From Anoplolepis gracilipes (taxonomy: Eukaryota; Arthropoda; Insecta; Hymenoptera; Formicidae), in contig NC_132970.1 in the NCBI RefSeq assembly GCF_047496725.1, positions 19,184,001-19,248,000 of the forward strand: 64,000 nt of DNA, in the 5' to 3' direction. Below are positions 52,286 to 64,000 of the stretch, piece after piece. Numbering within the stretch: position 1 is the first letter of the stretch; the number at the start of each line of letters is the position of its first letter. Made by a program: the position numbers and the translations under genes. Under the pieces are notes generated by a model. That model was not told where the DNA came from and made no database searches. It worked only from the letters and a program-made list of their open reading frames with translations.

Positions 52286-53968
52286 TCCGTTCCCCTTTTA
52301 TTCGTAGCTTTTCTTCTCTCTTTCGTTGGCAATGCTATTCGCGTAAAACAACGCGGTCGACAGACCAGTAACAATGTCGGAAATTAGTGGCCGCTTAAAC
52401 GGAATCGTCATTAACCTTTATTATTGTGTCGCATCAACTAGTTATATCGAAGGAAGAATATTTAAGCAAAAATACGCATTAAACTGCATATGACATATGA
52501 TAAAATAATAAACCTGTTCTTTTCAGCTACAGTTTCTAAAAATTTTTTTTTTCAACTTTTAAATAAAGTCATTTTAATTAAAAACAGAATTTGTAATATG
52601 TACTAATTGAAACAGAAACTTTAGTTATTTTATTAACGGACTTAATTACTTATGTTCCTAGCATACCTATACATTTTTGTAAAGTAGTTATTTGATTATT
52701 TAATTGCACGTCATATAATTCTGTTTTCTAAAGTTTTTGGGCCAAATTGCCTCAATATTATTTTTTATAATACTGTAATTATTCCTTTCTAAAATAATAA
52801 CACTTGCTCTAATATGTTCGCTCGTACTAGAAAATATAAAATTACAGGAAATTATTATTCTACGGATTAGTATGGAATAGTAGCATAATAAAAACCGTAA
52901 TTGCTTCCGAGTATCATTTGTTTACTGTTTTTCTACTGCTTCTTATAGCCATAATATCATTGTTATTTTGTATTTCTTGTCTCTTTATCGTTACAATTAA
53001 ATTTATTTGTCTTTCAAATTTAGAAGGTATATGCAAAAAAAATGTAATTAATAATTTATATAAACAAAAGTTTAATGAATGATTATAAGATTAATGTGTG
53101 GCAACAGTAATGTACATTAGAAATATAAATATTTATTATTATATTGCGTAATATATAATAGTAATAAATACAATTTTAGGTTGATGCATATTATATTTAT
53201 TATGTAATTGATGTCAAAATCAGATGTATCTGTCGGAGAATAACATTTATTTGTTACATTTTTGTTCATTTTTATCACCGTTGTGATATCGTGAATCGAT
53301 CCTTCGGAACGGTTGGCGTGTAAAGATAATCATTTCAAACACTATCATCTACGGCACATTAAATTAAGGCTAAGTCTTATCCGATGATCGCAATTTAATC
53401 TTTCCTAAAGACTGACATGGTTGAACTGATATATCTATATATAATCAATATTATAGCTGCTTGTCCATCTTTACTGTTTAATAAAATAAATAAATTGCTA
53501 ATTCAAGATTTTTTAATATCAAAAAATAATATCTTTCTTATTTTACATAATATCAATATAGTTGTAACATATTTATAATATATATGCGGATTTAAATAGT
53601 TTTTATTCTTAAATTTTATCTTTGCTTTAATATTCACGATATTTGCGCAGAAAAATTTTTCTTTTAACTAACAATTAGTATTAAACAGCACGCTACTACA
53701 TCTAATTTACCGATGAAAATTCCATAGTTCGCGTGCTTTAACGCTAAAGATGCCGAGCAATTCTTTATGTAACGTATCGTTTCTTTTCCTGTGTTTTGCA
53801 TGTCGATGGAAACGGACACATTCGTTAGTAGGAATTTGTCGCATACTCGTAAAGATTTATATCTTCGTGCTTGTGTTTTCAAAAGTGTACAAAAATTATC
53901 TAAATTTTGTTATCTTAATAACAATTTGTGTCAAAATTTAATAATAGTGTGAGTGTAAATTTCACAAG

Positions 53969-55233
53969 ATGGACGTAAGTACTAGACGTAAACAATAATT
54001 TGAGTTATGTAAATAATCTTGTAAAAATTTATTGTATTATTTTCTTATGAACTCTTAAATATTTAAAAAATTATATATATCGTTACATATTTTTTTTTAT
54101 GATGTTATACTTTAGCTAGATATATTTTAATAATAAATCATTTGAAAATTTCGGCTACCAATTTTTTAATAAATTATAATGAAGGAAAATTGATTTATAG
54201 ACAACATTTATCGAGAGCGAGACTCACTTACTGCAATGGCAGGATTATCTCGTGATTAGCGGGATTATGTTAATTTCCATCGGCATAGGGATCTACTATC
54301 GATTCAGCGGTGGTCGACAACGTACGGCAGCGGTCAGTTTATAAAAAATAAATTTTTATGCGAACAAATCAATTCAAGGTATTAAATGTGATGATGTATC
54401 AACGTGTTATGCAATCGAGCTCTCTTGTTTTGCGTTAAATATGTACTATCATTTGTGTAAATTATAGGTTATTGTGACTATTAATAAATTAAGTTGTGGT
54501 CAAAATTTTTTTCAAAATCCTCGACGGATTAATTCACATTATATTATAATTTTTACATGATAATTTGTTGAGAACTTTTATTTAAAAAAGTGTCATCAGC
54601 ATAACTCTGTCAATTGTTTCCTTAAGATAAGCAAAAAACGTCTTTCATAATTTTATCAAAGATTTATTTAAATAATGTTTTATTTAAAAGTGTAAATAAA
54701 TATAATTGATATACTAAATATTCAATTTAGATCATGTTTCAGTTTCTTGTTAATGTGAATGAGTCACTGTACAATGTTTCGAAGATCTTCTCTTAGAAAT
54801 AAAATATTCCCAAATGTCGATTAATTTTACTCATTGTAAAAATTTTGTAAAAATGCTGTGTATTAGAAACAAAAAATCTCCTTACATGTAAAACTTAATC
54901 GCACAATTATTCTTTACAGGAATATTTTTCTGCGAACAATTCATTAGGTGTCTTTCCTCTTTCGATCGCCATGATGGCCTCTCATATATCGGCAATTAGC
55001 ATGCTCGGAATGAGCGGGGAAACTTACATCCGTGGCATGATAATCGTAGTAATGTATTTCACTACTATTTTGGTTGTGCCGATCATAACCTCCTGCCATC
55101 TACCAGTTTTCTTTGAGGTGAAGGTCGTAAGCATCTACGAGGTAAGGTTGTCAAATAATTCCTCGAAATAATTTCGACGCTGTTCTTCGAAGAAGAACAG
55201 ACCAGTTATATTGCGTCATATCTCCCGCAAACA

Positions 55234-55266
<33 letters not shown>

Positions 55267-58198
55267 GTTATAATCAAATATATATTATAAAATTTATCCA
55301 ATTTCGTGATACAGCAAAACAGGAAATGTAAAATTAATTTACAAATACGAATTAATCGAAAATTTTTTTAAATATCTGAGTCAAAATGGTTTCTTGTTTT
55401 CTAAATAGTTATTGAGAAAATTATTCAAACACAAGGAATCTTTGTACCTCTATTTATATTTAAAAAAAACAAGATACTTAGTTACTTTTCAAATTTCTGT
55501 TTTTTTTTTCTTTTAGTACTTGGAGAAACGATTTGGATTGTATGTGCGATTACTGGTGAGCGCGGCTAACTTTACCGAAACGATGTTACTGACCGGTGTA
55601 CTGCTGTATGCTCCTTCGTTAGCTCTCGAGGCCACCACAGGATTATCCAGTATTATGAGCATCTGCATACTCGGCACAATTTGTACCTTCTATTCCACTA
55701 TAGGTGGTATCAAAGCGGTACTGGTCACCGATATCTTCCAGGGCTTGCTCATGATCGTCGCTCTCAGCACTATCATTATAATTGTTGCATTGGAGATCGA
55801 CGGAGGAATCGGGGGTATTTGGCGTATTGCTCTGGAAGGAAACCGTCTTGATTTCTCTAGGTAAGATAATCGATAATATAAAAAAAAACTATTGTTCTGA
55901 GAATAATATATTATTTGAAAGTGCATTTATTCACGTGATACAAATTCATCTCTAAATAATAAAATTAATAAAAATATTAATAAGATCTTTCTCTTCTTTT
56001 TTAGCATAAGTTTGGATCCAACTGTACAGTACACGTGGTGGACTCTTTTGATCGGAGGAGGATCGATAGGTCTGTCCTTTCTTGCAGTAAATCAAGTGCA
56101 AGTTCAACGTTTAATGACTGTTAAGTACGTCTACATTTAATATCTTTGTAATATAAACGTATTATATATGTACTATTCTCTCTTTTACTCTAAAGAATTT
56201 CAATTATGCGCAAGAGTATTCAGCATATTTCACGATGATTATTTCTCATTTCTGTAGAAACGTAAAGGTGGCTACGAATGCCCTGCTGCTGTGTGGTCCT
56301 TTCATCGCACTGGTAGGTTTCTTAACATGTTTCACCGGATTGTCGTTATACGCAATCTACAGAGAGTGCGATCCTGTGGCTTCCGGAAAGATCAGCACCT
56401 ACGACAAATTAGTGCCGTTTTACACCGCGGAGAGATTGTCACCTGGATTGGTCGGGCTTATTGTTTCCGGCATTTTCAGCGCTAGCTTGAGCACAATTTC
56501 TGCTATGATGAACTCGTTGGCAGCGGTGGCGCTTGAGGATTACGTTAAGCCACTGCATCGAAAGTTCGGAGTGGAATTTTCTGATAAGAAAGCCACATTC
56601 ACAGCCAAAGCTCTTACTATTGTAAACGGTATTATTTGCTTGTTCTTAGCATTGTTGGCAAAGACGATGGGCAGGCTGGTCGCAGTCGCCTTTAGCATCC
56701 ACGGAGCTATTGGCGGGCCCATTCTGGGTATCTTCACTCTCGGAATGCTGTGTGAGAGTGCTAACGAGATAGGAACCATCATTGGCATGATTACAGCGTT
56801 GATTGTTTGTTTGTGGGCCGCTTTCGGGCAACCGAAACCACCTGTCCCGGAGCTATCAATATCGGTCGAAGGTTGCGCGAATACTTCAGCGCTGATGCTA
56901 GCTGAGCAGATGAAGTTCAATAGGTACGATATTTTCAAAACACATCGTAAAATTATGCACGCAACGTTCAATTAATATTTCTCAAGTTTTAAAAATAATT
57001 TAATTATAAATAATTATAATTAAATTAATAATTAATCATTAAATTATCCTATTTTATAATGTTAGAAACATGCCATAAAATGATGTATTTTTTAAATAAT
57101 CTACATATATATAATAAATCAAATATATAAATTAAAAATACATAAATCTTCAAATTTAATATTGTTAAAATATCACATTAGTTGTTTCACACATGAAAGA
57201 TCTAAGATTTAAATTTCTAAATACGTTTTTAATATTTATTTATCTTATTATACATTTAATTGTATGTGCATCGGATAAATGCATAAAATAATGCATGTAT
57301 TTATCAGTCATTTATCTTCCTCCTTGTAAATTGAATGAATATACATTTACCTTAACTGAGAAAAACAGATAGGAGAGAAAGAAAAACTTGACAGTATATA
57401 TGGCATGAATCGCACAATAATTAAAAATATGAATTATCGACTCTCTGTAAATTGTTTTATCACCGCTGTTCAAAATTCCCCAATCATTGATGTTGTTGTG
57501 GACGTGGGGATATTTCGAACCGCCATAATTAGCTACGAGCTAAGCGTCAGTCCCCGATTTCTTTCACGCTCAGCGCTTTCTCATAGACGATAAGCTTGCT
57601 ATTCGACATTCCCACGGCGGTAAATAACGCTAATTGCACCGTTAATAAACTGAAATTACAGTTGGATTCTCGTGGAATCCTCGCCACGTTATTAGCGGGA
57701 TTAGATATACTATTGCTTTCTCTTTGTCGGCGAAAACTCGCGTAAATCGACCGCTCTATTTTCAACGATGCAAGAAATTGAGAAGCTGTCCGCGAAAAGA
57801 CGTAAAAACGAACAGTCTCATTTAACTGAAATAATCTCACGATAATAGTACATACTAACGCAAATTCATTTTTCGCAAGCATAATTTAAGTACAATTGAT
57901 ACAGATGTTTCTATTTTTTTTTTTTTTTTGCAGTACTGTAGCACCAGACACATCGTCGTACTTCTATCTCTACCGTATTTCCTATTTATGGTATAATCCT
58001 ATGGGACTGATAATTACTTTAGTGGTTGGATACACGGCGAGCTTAATAGTACAGCTTATTCAACGTAGAAGCGTTATTGAACATGATCCAAGTTTGTTTA
58101 TGCCATTTGTGGCCGCCAGGATCAGACGGCGACGCCAAGACGCGCAGAAAACTACAAACAGCCAGATCTTCGTTCTGGAACCTAGCTATGTAAGATAA
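53969..58198 (+). CDS. SLC5-family sodium-coupled solute transporter (SMCT / multivitamin-transporter-like), 7 exons, complete
   Basis: Exons are 53969-53974, 54201-54332, 54920-55141, 55517-55860, 56005-56124, 56258-56923 and 57934-58198. Every junction is GT-AG, phases match throughout, and they give 1755 nt or 584 residues, a normal SLC5 length. The ATG has A at -3 and G at +4, with an in-frame TAG at 53945. Residues 18-35 form TM1, followed by the family-like YYRFSGG. The sodium:solute symporter signature GGIKAV lies at 183-188, with D192 and Q195. LYAPSLAL at 150-157 and FSASLSTIS at 348-356 are family motifs; S353 and T354 align by eye with the Na2-site hydroxyl residues of vSGLT/SLC5. 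YFYLYRISYLWY at 506-517 precedes the last membrane segment and a basic cytoplasmic tail (RIRRRR). From the family, it should be a plasma-membrane Na+-driven importer of small organic anions or vitamins. The substrate cannot be read from sequence. Confidence 0.95.
56924..57933 (+). other. Sixth (longest) intron of the SLC5 gene
   Basis: This intron of about 1 kb separates the large exon 6, donor AG|gtacga, from the last exon, acceptor (T)n-GCAG. Its first half is AT-rich and its second half (57450-57890) is more mixed. Open frames there on both strands lack transporter similarity and are not needed for the assembled protein, so I treat them as chance. The other introns are 226, 587, 375, 144 and 133 bases long. 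Confidence 0.8.
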
Positions 58199-58335
58199 TG
58201 TTTTCTTAGTTAAATGTAATTTACAATTATTTATAAACGAAAATATGTTGCTCCAAGTCAAGCGAATGATAAAATGATGCATTGTTCTTAAGGATAATTG
58301 ACTGATTCTATTATCATAGAAAAATAGGGCTAAAA

Positions 58336-58431
58336 ATAAAACTTATTTTGATATTCACTTATATATATGTCTCTTCCATAGCATATTTTTTATCCAGTCT
58401 TTTCAAAACAGTGTAAATTATTATAAATAAA
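58336..58431 (+). terminator. Candidate polyadenylation signals of the SLC5 gene
   Basis: AATAAA hexamers occur at 58336-58341 and 58426-58431, about 140 and 230 bases after the stop codon at 58196-58198, in AT-rich sequence. Either would give a compact 3' UTR. Hexamers are common by chance in DNA this AT-rich, so the actual cleavage site is uncertain. Confidence 0.4.
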
Positions 58432-58441
58432 ATAGTGTTGG

Positions 58442-60448
58442 TAGTTAAATAAATTGGATATATTTCTCTTTATTATATTAAATATAGCATATATACTAAT
58501 AGTGTAGCTTTATAATTTTATCATCAATATTTGTATATTAAATATTATAATAATATATGTATAATATATTCATATATATTAAATTGGTAATACACTTAAT
58601 GTCCACACACACACACACACACATATTACTAATAAAAAAATATCTTATTGATGCAACTAATTTTTATGGTAGACAATTTTCGTCTTGTCGATTTAAGCAA
58701 TTATGGTTACAAAGCTATTATCCAATTATAAAGTAAACGAAAACCTGTCTGTAAATCGGTTACAGTACTTTGATAAATGCCAGTAAGCTCGAATGAAATT
58801 CACGCGTACCAGTTTTTCGACGGCGGCTCCATCTCTGCATTAATTTGCAATTTAAAGAGCGCTGATTGGCAGAAAAAGGTGATAGTGTGAGTATATATGT
58901 ATCGATTCGACGACGACGAACCGGTGATTTAAAAGATTCCATTACGTTGCTACCGAAATTGGCGCGACTTATCTCATAATCGTTTACGGCGAATTACCGT
59001 GTCCAATACGAGTAAGAATTTAACTTGTTTAATTGAAGCTCATCTGCGCAGCGGAACGTTGTCATTGTCTGACGTATGACTGGATGATCAAAGAAAGAAT
59101 CGATATGTTGCTAAATTTATGTTCATGAATTTCCATTACAACAAAAACGTCACTTTCTTCTTATAATTTTGTACTGATATTTATTGAAATTTTTCGAAGC
59201 GTCATGAAACGTATATTTATTTTTTTTTTAACCGGGTTTTTATTTGATATTAATACAAATTTTTTTGTACTCTTTGTTGATAAATATTCAGAAAAAAAAT
59301 GTGGCACCATCTAAAATATTTGCGGTAGGAAAGAAAATAAAAACTGTGAAACTCACGTTTCTTCTTGATAACTTGAAAAAACAATAGAGTAGGAGAATTG
59401 AAATTTTGAGGAAATATTTTTTAAAGTGAGGAAATAACAAGCCAAATGTCGTTTGGAAACTCGCCGGAGGTACTTTTAGTATGTTTATCCAGCTTTAAAT
59501 AAAGCACGATAAGTTTTATTTTAGAAGAATTAATCAATTCTCTCTATATTGTAAAAAATATATATATCATGTCAATTTTTTTCATTTATTTTAAAACTAG
59601 CTTAAGATAAATTTTGAAAAACGTGATGAATTTAAATAAAACACGGCTACACATAAAATTTGCGCGATTAATATATCGCAATAAGATTTTTAAAATCCGA
59701 CTCACGTTTAAAATAACACTTCCAAAATCGTAACCTTTACGAATTGAAACGCAACGCAATTTTCTTCGCGATCTGTTCCAAAATTTATCACCTTTATCTC
59801 CACGGAAAATTCGCCGTTATCGCGTCTGCATCACATTGCATTTTCACGGCGAACTAGACTCGCAGCATCGCGAAGGAGTCGGCTGAGAGAACTCTCGAGG
59901 ATACTCGGAGGACGATATCTATAGAAATACGCATATGTACGTACGAGCACAATGGCTGAAACTTTCGTTCCACCCCCGTCTACCTTCGAGCGCGCGATTC
60001 ACGGACTTGCATTTGAAATTGAAATCACGGGTGCCGGGTCTCTCGGCTTCATACGCGGCTTCTCTGCCGCGTCCGATCTTGATCATCGATGCGGTCCTCT
60101 TTTTATTTCTCTTTTCTTCTCTCTTTCCTATTCCTACCCTTTCTAGTTATCTCTTCTTTCTGCCATCCATCCTCGCTGCTCGCTCGAGTTACGTGAATAT
60201 GCATGAGTTATCTGGCGCGCGGCCAGGACGAATTTCAAAGCAGAAATCCTGCCGACCGGTTCATTCATCGGCGCCGGCCAGACGTGTTTACGTTGCGACG
60301 AACTGTTTATTCTAAAGGGGTGGGCGGGAAACTTCCGAAGCCTTCAAGGATTTCGCGGTTGAATTTATTCAGGGTCTTAGGGCCGGACAATGGACCGGTA
60401 AAGTGTTATCTCCACGATGTAGCTATGTAATAATATCTTATTCAGACT

Positions 60449-60500
<52 letters not shown>

Positions 60501-61781
60501 TGCTGATATGTGATATGTGCTCATGAATATGAAAAATGCGATATAAATTACAATTATTAAACTTAAAGATTATTCCAATCATATTTAGGTTAATAATTTT
60601 AAATTAGAAAGAGAGAAAATATAAATATATGATAAAGAGTTATTACAGAATATTATTATCCATATTGTTGTTTTCCAGTTTCGAGAGAGTATTCACGGTT
60701 TCGAAATATTCCCCATGTCGAAAAGTTTACATCTCGTGCCGGATCCTGGGTCTTCCGCGATAACCTATGCAAAAGGCAGCTCGTGCATACGCGCGATGCA
60801 AAATTCAGCCGTATAATCGACCCATGTATTATAGAAAATACGATATCCATCTCCTGTCAAGATCCGCGGATTTTAGTCGCTGCGATAGTTAGTCGTAACA
60901 AAACGATGGAAAACAACAGCTTGTGAGGAGCTAGAATCGCATGTAACATGCGTGCTATTTAATAACCCTTAGTTCGTGCTATTCCAACAAAATTTTAAAC
61001 AGTAGCTAGCCCTTTACGTGGGAAGAAAATTGATGTATGTTATTTTTAATTTATAAATATTACACTCTAATTATATATATTATTTCAACACCGACATCAA
61101 AAATAATTAATGCAAAACGTAAATATTTAAAAAATTTTGTAAAGTTATTTAAAATATACATCTTAAATCTTTAAGATGTTTCTTTAAAATTTAAGGATAT
61201 ATTTGGACATATGTCAAAACATTGACAAAAAGATTAAACTTTCGACTGTTTTATTATTTCTTCTGTATGAGTATCGGTGCAAAACTTGAGCAATTCTTTT
61301 AACGATTTGGAAATTAATTAAATTTAAAGTTAGTCTTGATTTATATGAAAAGTAACATTTTTTAGCGACAAATTTGACAAGGAAAAAACGTTGCTAGCAA
61401 AATAAAAATTTTCACATATATTAATAAAATTGTAAACATTTGTCAAAAACGATTTGAATTCACTTACTCGTTAAAAGTTTTTTATTTATTAAAAATTGTA
61501 GCAAAATATGATAATTTATTATTTTATACTATGTGAATATATGGATATATACATGTAGGTTTTTTATTTTTTCGTTTTTTTACAGTTTCTTTCACAATGT
61601 AGTAATCATTAAAAATTTTTGATATTTTTTAATTTTTACATTAATTTTATTTCTTGATTCTTTAATTCTTTTTATAATCCAGATCCATTTATTTAATTTT
61701 CCAAATGTATAAATAATAACAAAAGCAACATATAAATGTAAGGAATGTTTTTTAAATTTTGATAACTTTTTGCTTCTGTAG
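58442..61781. other. Intergenic stretch downstream of the SLC5 gene
   Basis: It contains a short CA microsatellite (58603-58622), AT-rich DNA, a CpG-rich block at 59870-60400 with overlapping open frames on the plus strand, an AT microsatellite, and AT-rich DNA to 61750. No gene is supported. Confidence 0.5.
60453..60498. repeat. (AT)n microsatellite
   Basis: 46 bases of alternating AT follow the CpG-rich block at 59.9-60.4 kb. Confidence 0.95.
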
Positions 61782-61966
61782 CCAAAACATCCTTAAATCT
61801 ATTTTATTGAATTTTTACGTTATTTTTACAAATCCCGATTGTAAAAACGGAAATATTATCTTGTCTCTTTTTGTCTGGGATCAAATCCACGATCGGCATC
61901 ATATTGGTCGAGATCTAGACACGTTATTACGAAAAATGCCTCGAGGTCTTGGCTACAACGGACGGT
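61782..61966 (+). CDS. Candidate internal exon
   Basis: A pyrimidine-rich acceptor (ctttttgcttctgtag) and a strong donor (GGT|gtaagt) bracket 61 open codons, entering in phase 2 and leaving in phase 1. The second half looks like real protein (VWDQIHDRHHIGRDLDTLLR then KMPRGLGYNGR), while the first half is AT-rich and hydrophobic. An internal ATG would allow a short first exon, MPRGLGYNGR. No homologue is recognised, and no partner exon was found to the right edge of the window. Confidence 0.25.
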
Positions 61967-62670
61967 GTAAGTTACGAGATGGTCAGTTGCGGTTGCCGTG
62001 TCTTGCAGCGTGCCCTTTCTGCCGATTTAACGGCAAAACCATCCGACAGGCGGATCTCTTATCTCGAGCTTAAGTGCAGCTTGCAGCTCGCCACCGCGTC
62101 CCGATCGTAACGGCGCGTTGGGATTCACGAAGCGAGCCGTGTGAAATGATGGCTACCGGGAAGAACGCGGCGCAGGGGCGGATTTAATGCACCACGAACG
62201 ATCCTGAATTGACTTGTAAAACGGAAGAGTAAATCGCGCTCGCGGGGAATATCGATCCCCGCCCGTTTCAGATATAGATGCTGGTTCATATGTTATCTCG
62301 TGGAAAATGGAAATATACGATGTGCGGAAATACATGAAGCCATGGGAAATATGGCAGTTCCTCGTCGAAGCTGGAGGTTGAAATATGGTTTCCAATATAT
62401 CACGATGTAAAGTAAATTTATGCTTCTCTTTATAAATTTTCAATTCAATTTAAGGATCTGGTAATCTAAAACTATGTTACATATATAATATCGAGTAGAA
62501 ATTTAATAATGTACTTTATCTACGCAATTTACAGAGCGAACAAAAGACATTTAAATTGCATATTTGCGATCGAAATTATACGGATACAATATACATAGTT
62601 TCTAGAAATGTCTTACTACAGGATAAAGTGTTAGTTTATGACCGCCCCTGGCGACGCAGCTGATACTTAC

Positions 62671-62870
62671 ATCTGCCGCGATCTTGTTGCTCTCCCGCAT
62701 TTATTGTGCGAGGCATTCGCTAGCACTTTGTCGGCGAGCTCGTTATAGCAGCCGAGAGAGGTGTTCGACGTATCGAACTCGATCGGTCTATTGTTAGCGG
62801 GCGTAGTCACGCAACAAATACTCAATCGTTTTGTTCGGATCAGCAAATCATTTCTAGCCCTTCGGCTGCT
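62671..62870 (-). CDS. Candidate coding exon with perfect splice donor
   Basis: On the minus strand 66 codons are open from just after a TAG at 62871-62873 to a perfect donor, CAGAT|gtaagtat. The peptide includes ICCVTTPANNRPIEF, then TSNTSLGCYNELADKV. About two thirds of third codon positions are G or C. No ATG lies early in the frame and no convincing acceptor is visible, so it may be an internal exon with a weak acceptor, or a 5' UTR exon in a CpG-rich block. No family is recognised. Confidence 0.3.
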
Positions 62871-63215
62871 CTAGACACGTTTTACAAATATTGCTTCGTG
62901 TAATCGTCGTAATATCTCCGCGCGATTATTCTCCAACTTACACGTCATCGATTGGTAATTGAGATAGAAGAATCACATTTTATACACAAGAAAAAAAAAG
63001 GATATTCTTATTTTGACAATATCTTTAGTTTCAAAATATAAATCTCATTTTGCGTTAAACAAAGAAAATTTGCTCGGATGAAGACATTTTATATAGTTCA
63101 AGCAAGAAAAATATATTCTTGTTATTTAAGAATAATTTTCTTGAATGGAGAGGAAAAAATGTTAGATAGAAAATAACACACGTTCAAATCGAAGATTATA
63201 ATTTTCTTAGAGTTA

Positions 63216-63758
63216 AAATAATTATTTTATTTTTGAAATAACAATCGTAATATTGAAGTAAGATTATAATTATAAGTTAGATATTAAAGTTGCTAGTATT
63301 TAATTATAAACGATGGGTTAATTAAAACGACCTGACTAGCCAAAATTATTCAATTTATTCACACGACGTTTCGACCATATGATTGTGGTCCTTTTCAAGT
63401 GTAAACGTAAATTAAGAAAGAGAAGAAAGAATCCAATGGGACATGTTTAAAGGTAGAACTTAATGATGGAATAATTAAATATGTCACTTAGTTAAAATCA
63501 ATGGTTATTAAATTTGAGATGAACACAAACAACGAGACACGTCATGTCAGCATGAGTTTTTAAACGAAACTACGTTTTATTTAAACGTACAATGAGTTTT
63601 TAAACGAAACGTTTCATTTAAAAACTCATACTGACTAGTCAGGTCGTTTTAATTAACCCATCGTTTATAATTAAATACTAGCAACTTTAATATCTAACTT
63701 ATAATTATAATCTTACTTCAATATTACGATTGTCATTTCAAAAATAAAATAATTATTT
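63216..63758. repeat. Near-perfect 124 bp inverted repeat around a 295 bp spacer
   Basis: The left arm 63216-63339 and the right arm 63635-63758 are reverse complements without gaps and, by eye, with a single mismatch (ATAACAATC versus ATGACAATC near the outer end). Both arms meet the spacer at a CTAG. The spacer holds two direct copies and one inverted copy of a GAGTTTTTAAACG-type block and, on the minus strand, GGTCGAAACGTCGTG. Near-identity implies recent formation or gene conversion. Flanking target duplications are not evident. Confidence 0.85.
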
Positions 63759-64000
63759 ATTTCTTGATGACAATAATTCACGATACGCGAGAACATGTAA
63801 CAGTGATTTTCACTGCCACCCATGATGACATTACGCGTCGTGTATTTACAGCCTGAAGGGAAGTTGTCAGTCACAACACTCGTAACTGTGATACTATGTA
63901 ACATTCGGCGCGGCTTTGAAAAACAACCCTTAATCATTTTAACGTTCCTCCATCGGGGAGAGCTGTTCAAATAGCAGGTCGACCGATATTCTCACGCACC

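Larger units (their letters stand above)
50317..53968. other. Upstream region of the SLC5 gene, or its first intron if the upstream exon is used
   Basis: It contains the GT and CT microsatellites and a GC-richer patch at 52000-52240. No other exon is visible. If the ATG exon at 50254 is spliced to 54201, all of it is intron; otherwise the promoter of the short form lies just before 53969. Confidence 0.4.

Noticed and set aside
52119..52374. Ser-Leu and Arg-Glu repeat frames on both strands
   Set aside because: Translation of the CT microsatellite.
56540..56971. 143-codon minus-strand frame opposite SLC5 exon 6
   Set aside because: Antisense shadow of real coding sequence.
57547..57882. 111-codon minus-strand frame inside intron 6 of the SLC5 gene
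   Set aside because: No splice sites, codon bias or recognised motif; a nested gene is not supported.
60963..61010. AACCCTTAGTTCG motif resembling a MITE end
   Set aside because: Only one end is present and no matching right end or internal similarity follows.

Overview
This 64 kb window reads as arthropod nuclear DNA, most likely from a holometabolous insect and plausibly a hymenopteran such as an ant. The reasons are an AT-rich background broken by sharp CpG-rich islands, many long microsatellites, short GT-AG introns in the one complete gene, small TTAA-flanked non-autonomous DNA transposons, and protein sequence of insect type. No bacterial or organellar gene organisation, rRNA or tRNA is visible. 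The species assignment is an inference, not read from a marker gene.

The only gene that can be assembled end to end is on the + strand at 53969-58198. It is a seven-exon SLC5-family sodium/solute symporter (SMCT or multivitamin-transporter-like) whose exons join in a single uninterrupted frame to give 584 residues. A second ATG exon ending in a perfect splice donor at 50254-50316 has the same phase as exon 1 and may be an alternative first exon.

The - strand carries two well-supported consecutive exons (26584-26692 and 26000-26037). Together they encode most of a short, tensin-type C1 zinc-binding domain. The last zinc ligand should lie in a further exon that I could not find. A small terminal exon with a very strong coding signature lies downstream on the same strand at 5214-5285; its gene identity is unknown. 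Most of the rest of 1-50 kb therefore looks like very long introns and intergenic sequence, with CpG-rich patches that may be promoters or enhancers.

Several further single exons are proposed at low confidence because an open frame coincides with good splice sites: 2365-2460, 9426-9468, 10712-10918, 18697-18883, 33119-33187, 46768-46910, 48224-48438, 61782-61966 and 62671-62870. They need transcript evidence.

Repeats include five copies of one piggyBac-type MITE (13704, 31854, 32118, 34259 and 36378), a 548 bp Tc1/mariner-like non-autonomous element (41705-42252), two foldback elements (20983-21163 and 27324-27471), and a 124 bp near-perfect inverted repeat around a 295 bp spacer at the right edge (63216-63758). 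There are also numerous microsatellites, including an uninterrupted (GT)40 tract. No CRISPR array, operon or undescribed multi-gene system is supported.
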